A DNA stretch of 64,000 nucleotides from NCBI RefSeq assembly GCF_900102815.1, contig NZ_FNGF01000006.1, positions 1-64,000 on the forward strand, given 5' to 3'. Below, piece after piece: positions 1-7,058 of the stretch. The notes below the pieces were generated by a model. It saw only the letters and a list, made by a program, of their open reading frames with translations, made no database searches and was not told where the DNA came from. The number at the start of each line of letters is the position of its first letter. Position 1 is the first letter of the stretch. The DNA is from Glycomyces sambucus. Lineage in GTDB: Bacteria; Actinomycetota; Actinomycetes; Mycobacteriales; Micromonosporaceae. A program made the position numbers and the translations under genes.

Positions 1-50
1 GCTCAGCTCAGCTCAGCTCAGCTCAGCTCAGCTCAGCCCAGCTCAGCTCA
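1..50. repeat. GCTCA pentanucleotide tandem array
   Basis: Ten head-to-tail copies of GCTCA fill the first 50 bases; copy 8 reads GCCCA. The array reaches the window edge and may continue left. On the minus strand the unit reads TGAGC, so with a 5-bp period it places TGA in all three frames. The stop codon of the exporter gene (positions 50-48) is the last repeat's TGA. Copy-number change would not alter the encoded protein. Confidence 0.95.
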
Positions 51-1322
51 GCGACCACGATTATCGCTCTTGCTCCTCGCCTTCGCGCTCGCCACGGCGG
101 CGACCGCCAGCGCGGCCAGACCCATGGCGACGCCGATCCAGATCGGGGCGGTGAGGCCCCAGTGCGCGTCGATGGCGAGGCCGCCGAACCAGGCCGAGAG
201 GGCGATGCCGACGTTGAACGAGGCGGCGTTCACCGAGGAGGCCAGCGAGGGGGCGCCTTCGGCGGCGTCGAGGACCCGCGTCTGGAGCACCGGGACCATC
301 GCGAACCCGGCCGCGCCGATCACGAAGACCATGATCGCGGCCGGGATCGGGGCGTGCACGGCGAAGGCGAAGACGACCAGCGCGACCGTGGCCGCGGCGA
401 GCGTTCCGAACAGGGCGGGCGTCACGGCGCGGTCGGCGAGGCGTCCGCCGAGGAGGTTCCCGGCGGTGAGGCCGACACCGAAGAGGAGCATCAGCCAAGG
501 GACCGTTGCCGTCTCGAATCCCGAGACCTGGGTGAGGATCGGTTCGAGGAAGGTGATCGCGGCGTAGGCGGCGCCCCAGCCGAGCATGGTGATCGTGAGG
601 ACCACCCACACCTGCGGGCGGCGGAAGACGGCGAGTTCGCCGCGCAAGCCCTGGCCCGGGTCGTTCGCGCGCGAGGGCACGAAGAGCAGGATCGCGGCCA
701 GCGCGAGCGCGCCGATCGCGACGATGGCCCAGAACGCGGCGCGCCAGCCGAGCTCCTGGCCGAGGGCGGTGCCGAAGGGCACGCCGACGACGTTGGCGAG
801 CGTCAGGCCGGTCATCATGAGTGCGATTGCGCGCGAACGCTTCTCGGGGGCGACCAGTCCGGCGGCCATGACCGGGCCGATGCCCATGTAGGCGCCGTGG
901 CACAGGGCCGAGACGATGCGGCCGGCCATGAGCACGGTGTAGGTCTCGGCGACGGCGGCGAGCACGTTGCCGGCGATGAAGAGGGCCATGAGGACCGCGA
1001 GCATGGTCTTGCGCGGGAGCCTCACACCGACGGCGGTCATGATCGGGGCGCCGATGGCGACCGAGGCGGCGTAGCCGGTGACGAGGAGGCCCGCGGTGGA
1101 GATGGAGACCTTCAGGTCCTCGCCGAGCGGGCCGAGGAGGCCGACGACCACGAACTCGGTGAGCCCGATCCCGAAGGCGCCCAGTGCGAGTGCGCCGATG
1201 GCGAGCGCGCGGCGGCGCTTGGCCGCGGTCGGCGCAGCGTCGGGGGCGCGGTCGGTGCCGCGGTCGGGGGCCGGGTCGGAGGCGGGGCCGGTGGAACGGT
1301 CGGTCGCGGCGGTGGTCGGCAC
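48..1322 (-). CDS. MFS drug/sugar efflux transporter (DHA1/AraJ-like)
   Basis: A 424-residue major facilitator with about twelve predicted membrane helices after a ~35-residue Ala/Pro/Asp-rich cytosolic N-terminus. Helix 1 begins at RALAIGALALGAFGIGLTEF, and the loop between helices 2 and 3 carries the GVRLPRKT-type motif A. The family exports drugs, sugars or metabolites by proton antiport across the cytoplasmic membrane; the substrate cannot be read. The start is GTG at 1322 with GAGAGGA five bases upstream. The stop codon lies inside the GCTCA repeat. The gene faces away from the Tat-exported hydrolase to its right. An alternative start near residue 36 would remove the low-complexity head. 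Confidence 0.85.
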   Translation of the reverse strand: MPTTAATDRSTGPASDPAPDRGTDRAPDAAPTAAKRRRALAIGALALGAFGIGLTEFVVVGLLGPLGEDLKVSISTAGLLVTGYAASVAIGAPIMTAVGVRLPRKTMLAVLMALFIAGNVLAAVAETYTVLMAGRIVSALCHGAYMGIGPVMAAGLVAPEKRSRAIALMMTGLTLANVVGVPFGTALGQELGWRAAFWAIVAIGALALAAILLFVPSRANDPGQGLRGELAVFRRPQVWVVLTITMLGWGAAYAAITFLEPILTQVSGFETATVPWLMLLFGVGLTAGNLLGGRLADRAVTPALFGTLAAATVALVVFAFAVHAPIPAAIMVFVIGAAGFAMVPVLQTRVLDAAEGAPSLASSVNAASFNVGIALSAWFGGLAIDAHWGLTAPIWIGVAMGLAALAVAAVASAKARSKSDNRGR

Positions 1323-1587
1323 AGTGGTCCTCTCGGGCGGGTCCGGTTCCGGGCGAGACGGGGGTGCCCTGAAACCGCGGCCAAGTATTCCTCGCGTCCC
1401 GGAATCGGTCCATCGGTTTGTCCGACCGTTGCGGAAAGGGTGCGGGGCGTGCGGATGCGACCTTCGTCGGACGTCAGGTGCTGCTTTGGTCGTGAGCCGC
1501 TGGGGCGCAGGTCATCCCGCGGGGCGAGGCGGCGCACCGGTGCGCCGGGCGAGGCTGGAGGCCGACTTCAGCAAGGGAGAGACCCCC

Positions 1588-2547
1588 GTGACCAACACCC
1601 GTCGTCGTACGCTCATTGCCGGAACCCTGGGAGGCATCACCATCAGCGCTTCAACACTCGATGCGGCGGCGGCCGAGCCGTCGCGGCAGATCGCGTTCGG
1701 CCCCGAAGGCTGCGAGCCGGACCTGGAGGTCGACTGGCACGCGGGCTGGCCCTCGTCCAAGCACGACCCCGAGCCCGAGATCCAGTCGCACGCCGCCGAC
1801 GAGCACACGATCGTCATGCGGCAGAACAAGTCCGTGAACTACGAGGCGCCGTTCATGTTCCTTCTGTTCGGGAACGAGCGGGCGCTCCTCATCGACACCG
1901 GGGCGACCCCCGAGCCGGAGTACTTCCCGCTGCGGGCCACCGTCGACGGGCACGTCTCGGACTGGCTGGACCGCCACCCGCGCCGCAAGTACGAGCTGGT
2001 GGTCGCCCACACCCACGGGCACGGCGACCACAAGGCGGCCGACGCGCAGTTCGCCCACCGGCGGCGCACCACTGTGGTCGGTCCGGGCCTGGACGAGGTG
2101 TTGGCGCACTACGGGTTCGACGACTGGCCGGCCACGCCGCGCGAGATCGACCTGGGCGGCCGGGTGGTCGACGTGATCCCCGGGCCGGGTCACCACCCGG
2201 CGGCGACCGTGTTCTACGACCGGTGGACGCGGATGCTGCTCACCGGCGACACGTTCTATCCGGGGCGGCTGTACGTCGACGACTGGAATGCATTCGAGAC
2301 CACTGTGGACACGCTTGTGGCGTGGTGCGACGCGCACCCGGTGTCGCATGTGGTCGGCTGCCACGTCGAGATGTCGGTGCTGCCGGGCGTCTCGTACCCG
2401 CGCGGGTGGACGTACCAGCCCGACGAGGCCCCGCTCCCGATGACGGCGGCGCAGCTCCGGGAGCTCCAGGCGGCCGTACGCGAGATCGGCGGCGCGCCGG
2501 GGAAGCACGTGTACGACGCGTTCGAGGTCTGGTACCAGGCGGAATAG
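1588..2547 (+). CDS. Tat-exported metallo-beta-lactamase-fold hydrolase
   Basis: A 319-residue MBL-fold protein. The start GTG at 1588 is preceded by AAGGGAGA and followed by a Tat-like signal (TRRRTLIAGTLGG, then a hydrophobic stretch to about residue 28). The metal-binding signature THGHGDH gives H143-x-H145-x-D147-H148, and later ligands are plausible in GPGHH, LTGDTF and GCHVE. The family includes lactonases, thiol-ester hydrolases and beta-lactamases; the substrate is unknown. The open frame extends upstream to 1078, but that part reads like a shadow of the exporter gene and lacks a signal peptide, so the internal GTG is preferred. It would act outside the membrane. Confidence 0.85.
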   Translation: MTNTRRRTLIAGTLGGITISASTLDAAAAEPSRQIAFGPEGCEPDLEVDWHAGWPSSKHDPEPEIQSHAADEHTIVMRQNKSVNYEAPFMFLLFGNERALLIDTGATPEPEYFPLRATVDGHVSDWLDRHPRRKYELVVAHTHGHGDHKAADAQFAHRRRTTVVGPGLDEVLAHYGFDDWPATPREIDLGGRVVDVIPGPGHHPAATVFYDRWTRMLLTGDTFYPGRLYVDDWNAFETTVDTLVAWCDAHPVSHVVGCHVEMSVLPGVSYPRGWTYQPDEAPLPMTAAQLRELQAAVREIGGAPGKHVYDAFEVWYQAE

Positions 2548-2807
2548 GGGCGCGGCGCGGAGGTCCGGACGCCCGGCGGTTCGAAGGCCCGGCGATTCGG
2601 CCGGCCGATGACCGGTCGGTCGGTGCCGGTCGGTCGGTGGCCGGCCAGGACCTCCCGGTCGCCGCTCCGGCCCGTCCGATCCGACCGGTCTTAGGACCTG
2701 CGGTGCAGAGGGGACCGGGACGCGCGACCGAGGCGGGCGGGCCTTCGCGTTCCTAGCCTTGGACTCCCGCGGGCCGGAACCGGTCCGGGGAACCCGAGGA
2801 GGAGAAC

Positions 2808-3620
2808 ATGACCATCCTGGTCACCGGTGCGACGGGGAACGTCGGCCACCACCTGGTCGAGCGGCTGGTCGCCGACGGTCACCCCGTCAGGGCCCTCACG
2901 CGCGACCCGGCGACGGCGCGGCTCCCCGAGGGGGTCGAGGCGGTCGCGGGCGACTTCGCGGACCTGGCCAGCCTGGAGCGGGCGCTCGACGGGGTCACCG
3001 GCCTGCACCTCATGACGACCTTCGGGCCCAAGAACGAGACCGTCCCGCACAGCGCGCAGCTCGCCTCAGCCGCGCTCGCGGCCGGGGTGAAGCGGGTGAC
3101 GCTGCTGTGGAACGGGTACCGCGGGCCGGTCGAGGACGCGTTCGCGGCGCTCAACGCGGTCGAGCTGCAGCCCGGCGAGTTCATGTCGAACGCGCTGACC
3201 TGGGCCGAGGAGATCAAGGCCGAGGGCGTGGTGCGCGAGGCGTTCGGGCACATCGGGCACGCGCCGGTCCACGAAGGCGACATCGCGGCCGTCGCCGCGG
3301 TAGCGCTGACCACCGATGGCCTTGCGGGGCAGCAGATCCCGCTCACCGGGCCGGAGACGTTGAACGTGGCCGACCAGGTCGGGGCGATCAACGACGCCAC
3401 CGGGAAGGACGTGCGGTTCGAGGCCCTGAGCGAGGACGACGGGCGGCTGCGCATGCAGGCCCTCGGCTACGACGAGGCGACCATCGACTACGTGCTCGGC
3501 TGGCGGGAGGCGCCGCCGGCCTGGACCCAGCGCCCCAACGACGCGGTCGAACGCGCCACCGGCCGCCCCGCCCGCACCTTCGCCGAATGGGCGCGCGAGC
3601 ACGCGGGCGCCTTCCGCTAG
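2808..3620 (+). CDS. NmrA-like NAD(P)-binding reductase (atypical SDR)
   Basis: A 270-residue Rossmann-fold protein with the nucleotide-binding loop GATGNVG at residues 7-13 and Arg at the second strand (RALTRDP), which suggests NADP(H). There is no Tyr-x3-Lys catalytic pair, as usual for NmrA/QorB-type atypical SDRs, which act as quinone or azo reductases or as redox sensors. The start ATG follows GAGGAGGAGAAC. It stands alone between the hydrolase and the repeat region. It is one of five such proteins in the window (others start at 5252, 23232, 30106 and 63835). Substrate unknown. Confidence 0.8.
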   Translation: MTILVTGATGNVGHHLVERLVADGHPVRALTRDPATARLPEGVEAVAGDFADLASLERALDGVTGLHLMTTFGPKNETVPHSAQLASAALAAGVKRVTLLWNGYRGPVEDAFAALNAVELQPGEFMSNALTWAEEIKAEGVVREAFGHIGHAPVHEGDIAAVAAVALTTDGLAGQQIPLTGPETLNVADQVGAINDATGKDVRFEALSEDDGRLRMQALGYDEATIDYVLGWREAPPAWTQRPNDAVERATGRPARTFAEWAREHAGAFR

Positions 3621-3923
3621 AGGTACGGCCAGAATCGGGGCGGGTGGCTCCGGCCCGGAGCCTGACGGCATCCACTCGAAGCACGGTCCGAACGAGGACC
3701 CCGCCCCGGAGCGGCACGGATCGCTCCGGCCGGGGCCGGACGGAAAGAGGGCAGCCTCGGGCGCCTCACGGCGCCGTATCGAGCAGCCCCCGGTTCGAGG
3801 GTGCCTCCAAGGTCCGACGATTTCCCGCCCGCTCCCCCGCTTCTCGGCCCTGCCGGGCCGAAAAGCGGCCATGATCACTTCCCTCGCCCCGGGCCAGGAC
3901 GGCACTCCCTGCCCCGGACGGCG
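3621..3923. other. Intergenic segment without a convincing gene
   Basis: About 300 bases after the reductase stop contain no frame with start, ribosome site and recognisable protein. The notable structure is a 14-bp hairpin with one mismatch (arms 3837-3850 and 3855-3868, loop tgcc), lying shortly before the stronger hairpin at 3924-3955. Confidence 0.5.
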
Positions 3924-3955
3924 AAGCGGCCCGCAGGTGTCCCTGCGGGCCGCTT
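3924..3955 (+). terminator. Hairpin with short T tract
   Basis: Perfect 14-bp stem (AAGCGGCCCGCAGG at 3924-3937 with its complement at 3942-3955), four-base loop, followed by TTTCCCGTT. It resembles an intrinsic terminator on the plus strand, about 300 bases after the nearest upstream stop codon. Confidence 0.55.
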
Positions 3956-4009
3956 TCCCGTTGCGGTCGCTTGGTAGTCCTGCCGGCCGGTGTCGACCGC
4001 GCCGTGCGA

Positions 4010-4388
4010 CCCGGTCCGGTCGGGCGGACTCGCGCGCTCGCGAACCGGCCGTCGAGCGGCGCACTGCCCGATCCGGTCGGGCGGACTCGCGCCCTTGCGC
4101 AACCGGTCTGCGAGCGGCGCACTGCCCGATCCGCTCATGCGCACTCGCGCGCTCGCGCAACCGGTCGGCGAGCGACGTACTGCCCGATCCGCTCGGGCGG
4201 ACTCGCACCCTCGCGTAACCGGTCGGCGAGCACCGCACTGCCCGATCCGGTCGGACGGACTCGCGCGCTCGCGAACCGGCCTTCGAGCGGCGCACTGCCC
4301 GATCCGCTCGGCGAACCCGCGCGCTTGCGCAACCGGTCGGCGAGCACCGCACTGCCCGATCCGGGTCGGCGAACCCGCGCTTCCGCCT
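4010..4388. repeat. 57-58 bp imperfect tandem repeat array with a conserved hairpin
   Basis: Six nearly complete units begin at 4010, 4067, 4125, 4183, 4241 and 4298, with a partial unit at 4355. Each opens with CCCGATCCGS and ends with GCACTG or a variant. Inside each unit a short stem (GCTCGC or GCTCG with GCGAGC or CGAGC) closes a loop containing ACCGG. In the units at 4067 and 4298 the change to CTTGC keeps pairing as a G-U wobble if transcribed. The array fills the space up to the end of qorB. No protein function is evident; frames through it are open only because of base composition. Confidence 0.85.
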
Positions 4389-4391
4389 TGC

Positions 4392-5252
4392 TCAGACGGA
4401 CTTGACGCCCTGGGCGATGGCCTCGGCGACCGGGGTCGTCGGGCGGCCGATGAGCCTGGAGAGGTCGCCGGTGCGGGTCGCGAGGAGGCCCCGCGAGATG
4501 GCGTCGTCGGCCCCGACGAGGATCGGCACGAGCGTCCCCGGCAGCCCGGCGCCTTCGAGGATCCCGCGGTGGACCTCGGGCGTGACCCGGTTGAGCGGAA
4601 GCTCCTTGCCGAGCTGGCGCGACGCCTCCGCGGTGAACTCCTCGAACGTCCACGCCCGGTCGCCGCTGAGCTCGTACTCGGCGTTCGCGTGCCCGTCGCC
4701 GGTGAGCACCGCGACCGCGGCGGCCGCGAAGTCCGCGCGCGAGGCGCTGGCGACCTCGGCGCCCTCCGCGGCGCTGGTGAGCAGGCCGCCCGTGGCGAGC
4801 GCCTGGCCGATCGCCTCGGTGTAGACCTCGTGGTACCAGCCGTTGCGCAGCAGCACGTACGGAATGCCGGAGTCGATCAGGTACCGCTCGGTGATCTGGT
4901 GCTCGCGGGCCAGCTCGAAGTCGGCGGCCGGGCCGCCGAGGATGCTCGTGTACGCGAGGAGCGCGACCCCGGCGCTCTTGGCCGCGTCGACCACGGCCTT
5001 GTGCTGCGGGACCCGCTGGCCCACCTCGCTGCCGGAGATGAGGAGGACCTTCTCGCCCTCGCGGAACGCGTCCGCCAGCGACGCCGGGTCGCTGTAGTCC
5101 GCCTGGCGGACCTCGACGCCCAGCTCGCCGAAGCGGCGGGCCTTCGCGGCGTCGCGCGCGACGACGGCGATCTCCTCGACGGGGACCTGGTTGATCAGGC
5201 CCTCGACCACCAGGGTGCCGAGCTTTCCGGTTGCTCCGGTCACGACGATCAT
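4392..5252 (-). CDS. qorB: QorB-type NAD(P)H:quinone oxidoreductase
   Basis: A 286-residue atypical SDR that closely follows the E. coli QorB (QOR2) pattern: nucleotide loop GATGKLG near the N-terminus, LLISGSEVGQR and PQH at about residues 70-85, AYTSILGG, LLRNGWY and YELSGD. QorB reduces quinones with NADPH in the cytoplasm. The start ATG at 5252 has AAGGAG seven bases upstream; an upstream in-frame extension to 5291 lacks a ribosome site. It is divergent from the HxlR regulator, and the shared spacer has repeated AAATGAAAGCAC sites. This matches known qorB/qorR redox-responsive pairs. Confidence 0.9.
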   Translation of the reverse strand: MIVVTGATGKLGTLVVEGLINQVPVEEIAVVARDAAKARRFGELGVEVRQADYSDPASLADAFREGEKVLLISGSEVGQRVPQHKAVVDAAKSAGVALLAYTSILGGPAADFELAREHQITERYLIDSGIPYVLLRNGWYHEVYTEAIGQALATGGLLTSAAEGAEVASASRADFAAAAVAVLTGDGHANAEYELSGDRAWTFEEFTAEASRQLGKELPLNRVTPEVHRGILEGAGLPGTLVPILVGADDAISRGLLATRTGDLSRLIGRPTTPVAEAIAQGVKSV

Positions 5253-5290
5253 CTGCTGCTCCTTCAGTGTCGGTTGCGACGATCTTTTCA

Positions 5291-5325
5291 CTTTCCAAAT
5301 GAAAGCACAATCAAAATGAAAGCAC
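5291..5325. promoter_or_regulatory. Likely HxlR-family operator between qorB and its regulator
   Basis: The spacer holds a 12-bp direct repeat AAATGAAAGCAC at 5297-5308 and 5314-5325, and an inverted repeat CTTTC-n5-GAAAG at 5291-5305. HxlR/QorR-type regulators bind such sites in divergent spacers. The AT-rich sequence stands out from its surroundings. Confidence 0.6.
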
Positions 5326-5348
5326 TATCGCGGAGGTAACATTGCGGG

Positions 5349-5747
5349 ATGACCTCCCGTCCCGTGCCGCACGTCCTCAGCGAGTTCCAGGTGCTCGCCG
5401 ACGGCTGCCCGTCCCGTCCGGTCCTCGACCACGTGACGGGGCGCTGGGGCACGCTCATTGTGCTGTCGCTCCATGAGGGCCCGAAGCGTTTCAGCGAGAT
5501 CCGCCGCGCGGTCGGCGGCATCAACGACAAGGCCCTCGCGCAGGGCCTGCGCCACCTCGAACGCGACGGCCTGGTCATCCGCGACGCCTCCGACGGCTTC
5601 CCCTCCCGCGTCGAGTACGCCCTCACCGAGGTCGGCACCGGCATGGAGGCGCGGCTGCGCGAGATGGTCGCCTATCTCTACGAGCACATGCCCTCGGTCC
5701 TCGAAGCCCAGGCCGGGTACGACACCGAGCACCCGGCGGCCCCCTAG
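5349..5747 (+). CDS. HxlR-family winged-helix transcription regulator (QorR-like)
   Basis: A 132-residue HxlR/DUF24 protein. It shows the family hallmarks C20-P (near the N-terminus), KW-like RWGTLIVLSL, KRFSEIRRAVGGINDKALAQ, the recognition-helix region LRHLERDGLV and VEYALTEVG. The single Cys near residue 20 is the redox-sensing position in QorR/YodB-type members. The start ATG has GGAGGT 11 bases upstream. It is divergent from qorB, which it probably represses until quinone or disulfide stress. Confidence 0.9.
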   Translation: MTSRPVPHVLSEFQVLADGCPSRPVLDHVTGRWGTLIVLSLHEGPKRFSEIRRAVGGINDKALAQGLRHLERDGLVIRDASDGFPSRVEYALTEVGTGMEARLREMVAYLYEHMPSVLEAQAGYDTEHPAAP

Positions 5748-5868
5748 CGGCGCCGCGCGCACGGCCCGCCGACCCGATCCGGTCGAACCGTCCTCCCCCG
5801 GCCCTTGACGATTCCTCCGAATGCCCGAAACCGCAGGTGACGGCCGCCCCGGCGCCTAAACTCGGGCC

Positions 5869-6966
5869 ATGGCGTCGCGGGCCTCGTTCTTCGGAGGGCT
5901 GCGGCCGGCCACGGCGATCCCGCTGTGGGTCCGGCTGCTGCCCCTCGTCGCCCTGTTCGCCGCCTCCTTCTTCCAGCTCTTCCGCCCCGACCCGCTCCAC
6001 GCGGGCATCGCCATGGCGGTCGTCCCGATCCTCGCCGCGTTCGTCCTCGGCCCCGGCTGGACCGCCGCCATCGCCGCGTTCGGCCTCGCGGTCGTCGCCG
6101 CGCCCATCCCGGTCTCGCGCCGCTTCGACGGCGACGACATCGTGGTGGTCTCCATCGTCTTCGCCACGGCCATCGGCATCTCGTGGCTGCGCCAGCGCTT
6201 CGAGACCGGCCTGGTCACCCTGCTCAGCGTCTCCGAGGCCGCGCAGCGCGCCATCCTCCCCGAGCTGCCCGAGCGCGTCGGCGGCCTCGCGTGCGCCGGG
6301 TTCTACCACTCGGCGCAGCAGGGCGCGAGCATCGGCGGCGACCTGTTCGACGTGCGCCGCAGCCCGTTCGGGACCCGGCTGATCCTCGGCGATGTGGAGG
6401 GCCACGGGCTCGACGTGGTGGGCGCGGCCTCGATGCTCCTGGCGGTCTTCCACGAGGCGATCCTGGACGAGCCGGAGCTGACCGGGGTCGCGCGGCGATT
6501 GGAGCGGCGCATCCTGGGCGACGCCGACGGCGGGTACATCCCCGAGCTGTTCGCCTCGGTGCTGCTGGCCGAGTTCTCCGAGGAGTGCGACGAGGTGCGG
6601 CTGCTGTCGTGCGGGCACCCCTCGCCGCTGCTGCTGCGCGGCGAGACCGTGGAGGAGGTCGACCTCAAGCCCGCGCCGGTGCTCGGGCTGCGGCTGTCCG
6701 ACACGCCGCGGGCGGGCACGGTCGCGGTGCTGCCGTTCGGGATCGACGAGACGCTGCTGGCGTTCTCCGACGGCCTGGTCGAGGCGCGCGACGCCGACGG
6801 GGAGTACTACCCGCTCGCGGAGCACCTGGAGGGGCTGGTCACGCCCTCGCCGCGGTCGCTGGTGGCGTTCGTGTGGGAGGACGCCTCGCGGTTCGCGGCG
6901 CGCATGGACGACGATGTCTCGATCCTGGCGGTGACCAGGGTGCTCGGGAGCGGTGCCGCGGATTAG
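5869..6966 (+). CDS. Membrane-anchored PP2C/SpoIIE-type serine phosphatase
   Basis: A 365-residue protein: three or four hydrophobic helices in residues 18-108, a short connecting helix, then a SpoIIE/RsbU phosphatase domain (about 140-360). Metal-binding residues are visible in GGDLFD (D158), GDVEGHG (D175) and the C-terminal DDDVSIL. Such phosphatases dephosphorylate anti-anti-sigma factors in partner-switching stress pathways. A TAAACT box ends six bases before the ATG, suggesting a leaderless transcript. No anti-sigma antagonist lies next to it; the anti-sigma-like gene is about 5 kb downstream. Confidence 0.88.
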   Translation: MASRASFFGGLRPATAIPLWVRLLPLVALFAASFFQLFRPDPLHAGIAMAVVPILAAFVLGPGWTAAIAAFGLAVVAAPIPVSRRFDGDDIVVVSIVFATAIGISWLRQRFETGLVTLLSVSEAAQRAILPELPERVGGLACAGFYHSAQQGASIGGDLFDVRRSPFGTRLILGDVEGHGLDVVGAASMLLAVFHEAILDEPELTGVARRLERRILGDADGGYIPELFASVLLAEFSEECDEVRLLSCGHPSPLLLRGETVEEVDLKPAPVLGLRLSDTPRAGTVAVLPFGIDETLLAFSDGLVEARDADGEYYPLAEHLEGLVTPSPRSLVAFVWEDASRFAARMDDDVSILAVTRVLGSGAAD

Positions 6967-6992
6967 TTTTTCAATCCGTTTGACGAAGGGTG

Positions 6993-7020
6993 TTTACAAG
7001 AGTTCGGTTCTGTGTGAATA
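6993..7020 (+). promoter_or_regulatory. Candidate promoter of the GH30 gene
   Basis: TTTACA (6993-6998) and TGAATA (7015-7020) are 16 bases apart in an unusually AT-rich stretch just after the phosphatase gene. Transcription from here would give a leader of about 30 bases. Confidence 0.4.
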
Positions 7021-7058
7021 TCCAAATGACTCGATTGGCACCCCCGAAGGAGACGACG

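Noticed and set aside
3785-3815. GGTTCGAGG resembling a tRNA T-loop
   Set aside because: No complementary T-stem, anticodon arm or acceptor stem around it.
3990-5339. Long open frames through the 58-bp repeats and antisense to qorB
   Set aside because: They follow the repeat sequence and the shadow of qorB; residue content is Arg/Ala/Pro-rich with no domain and no start signals.
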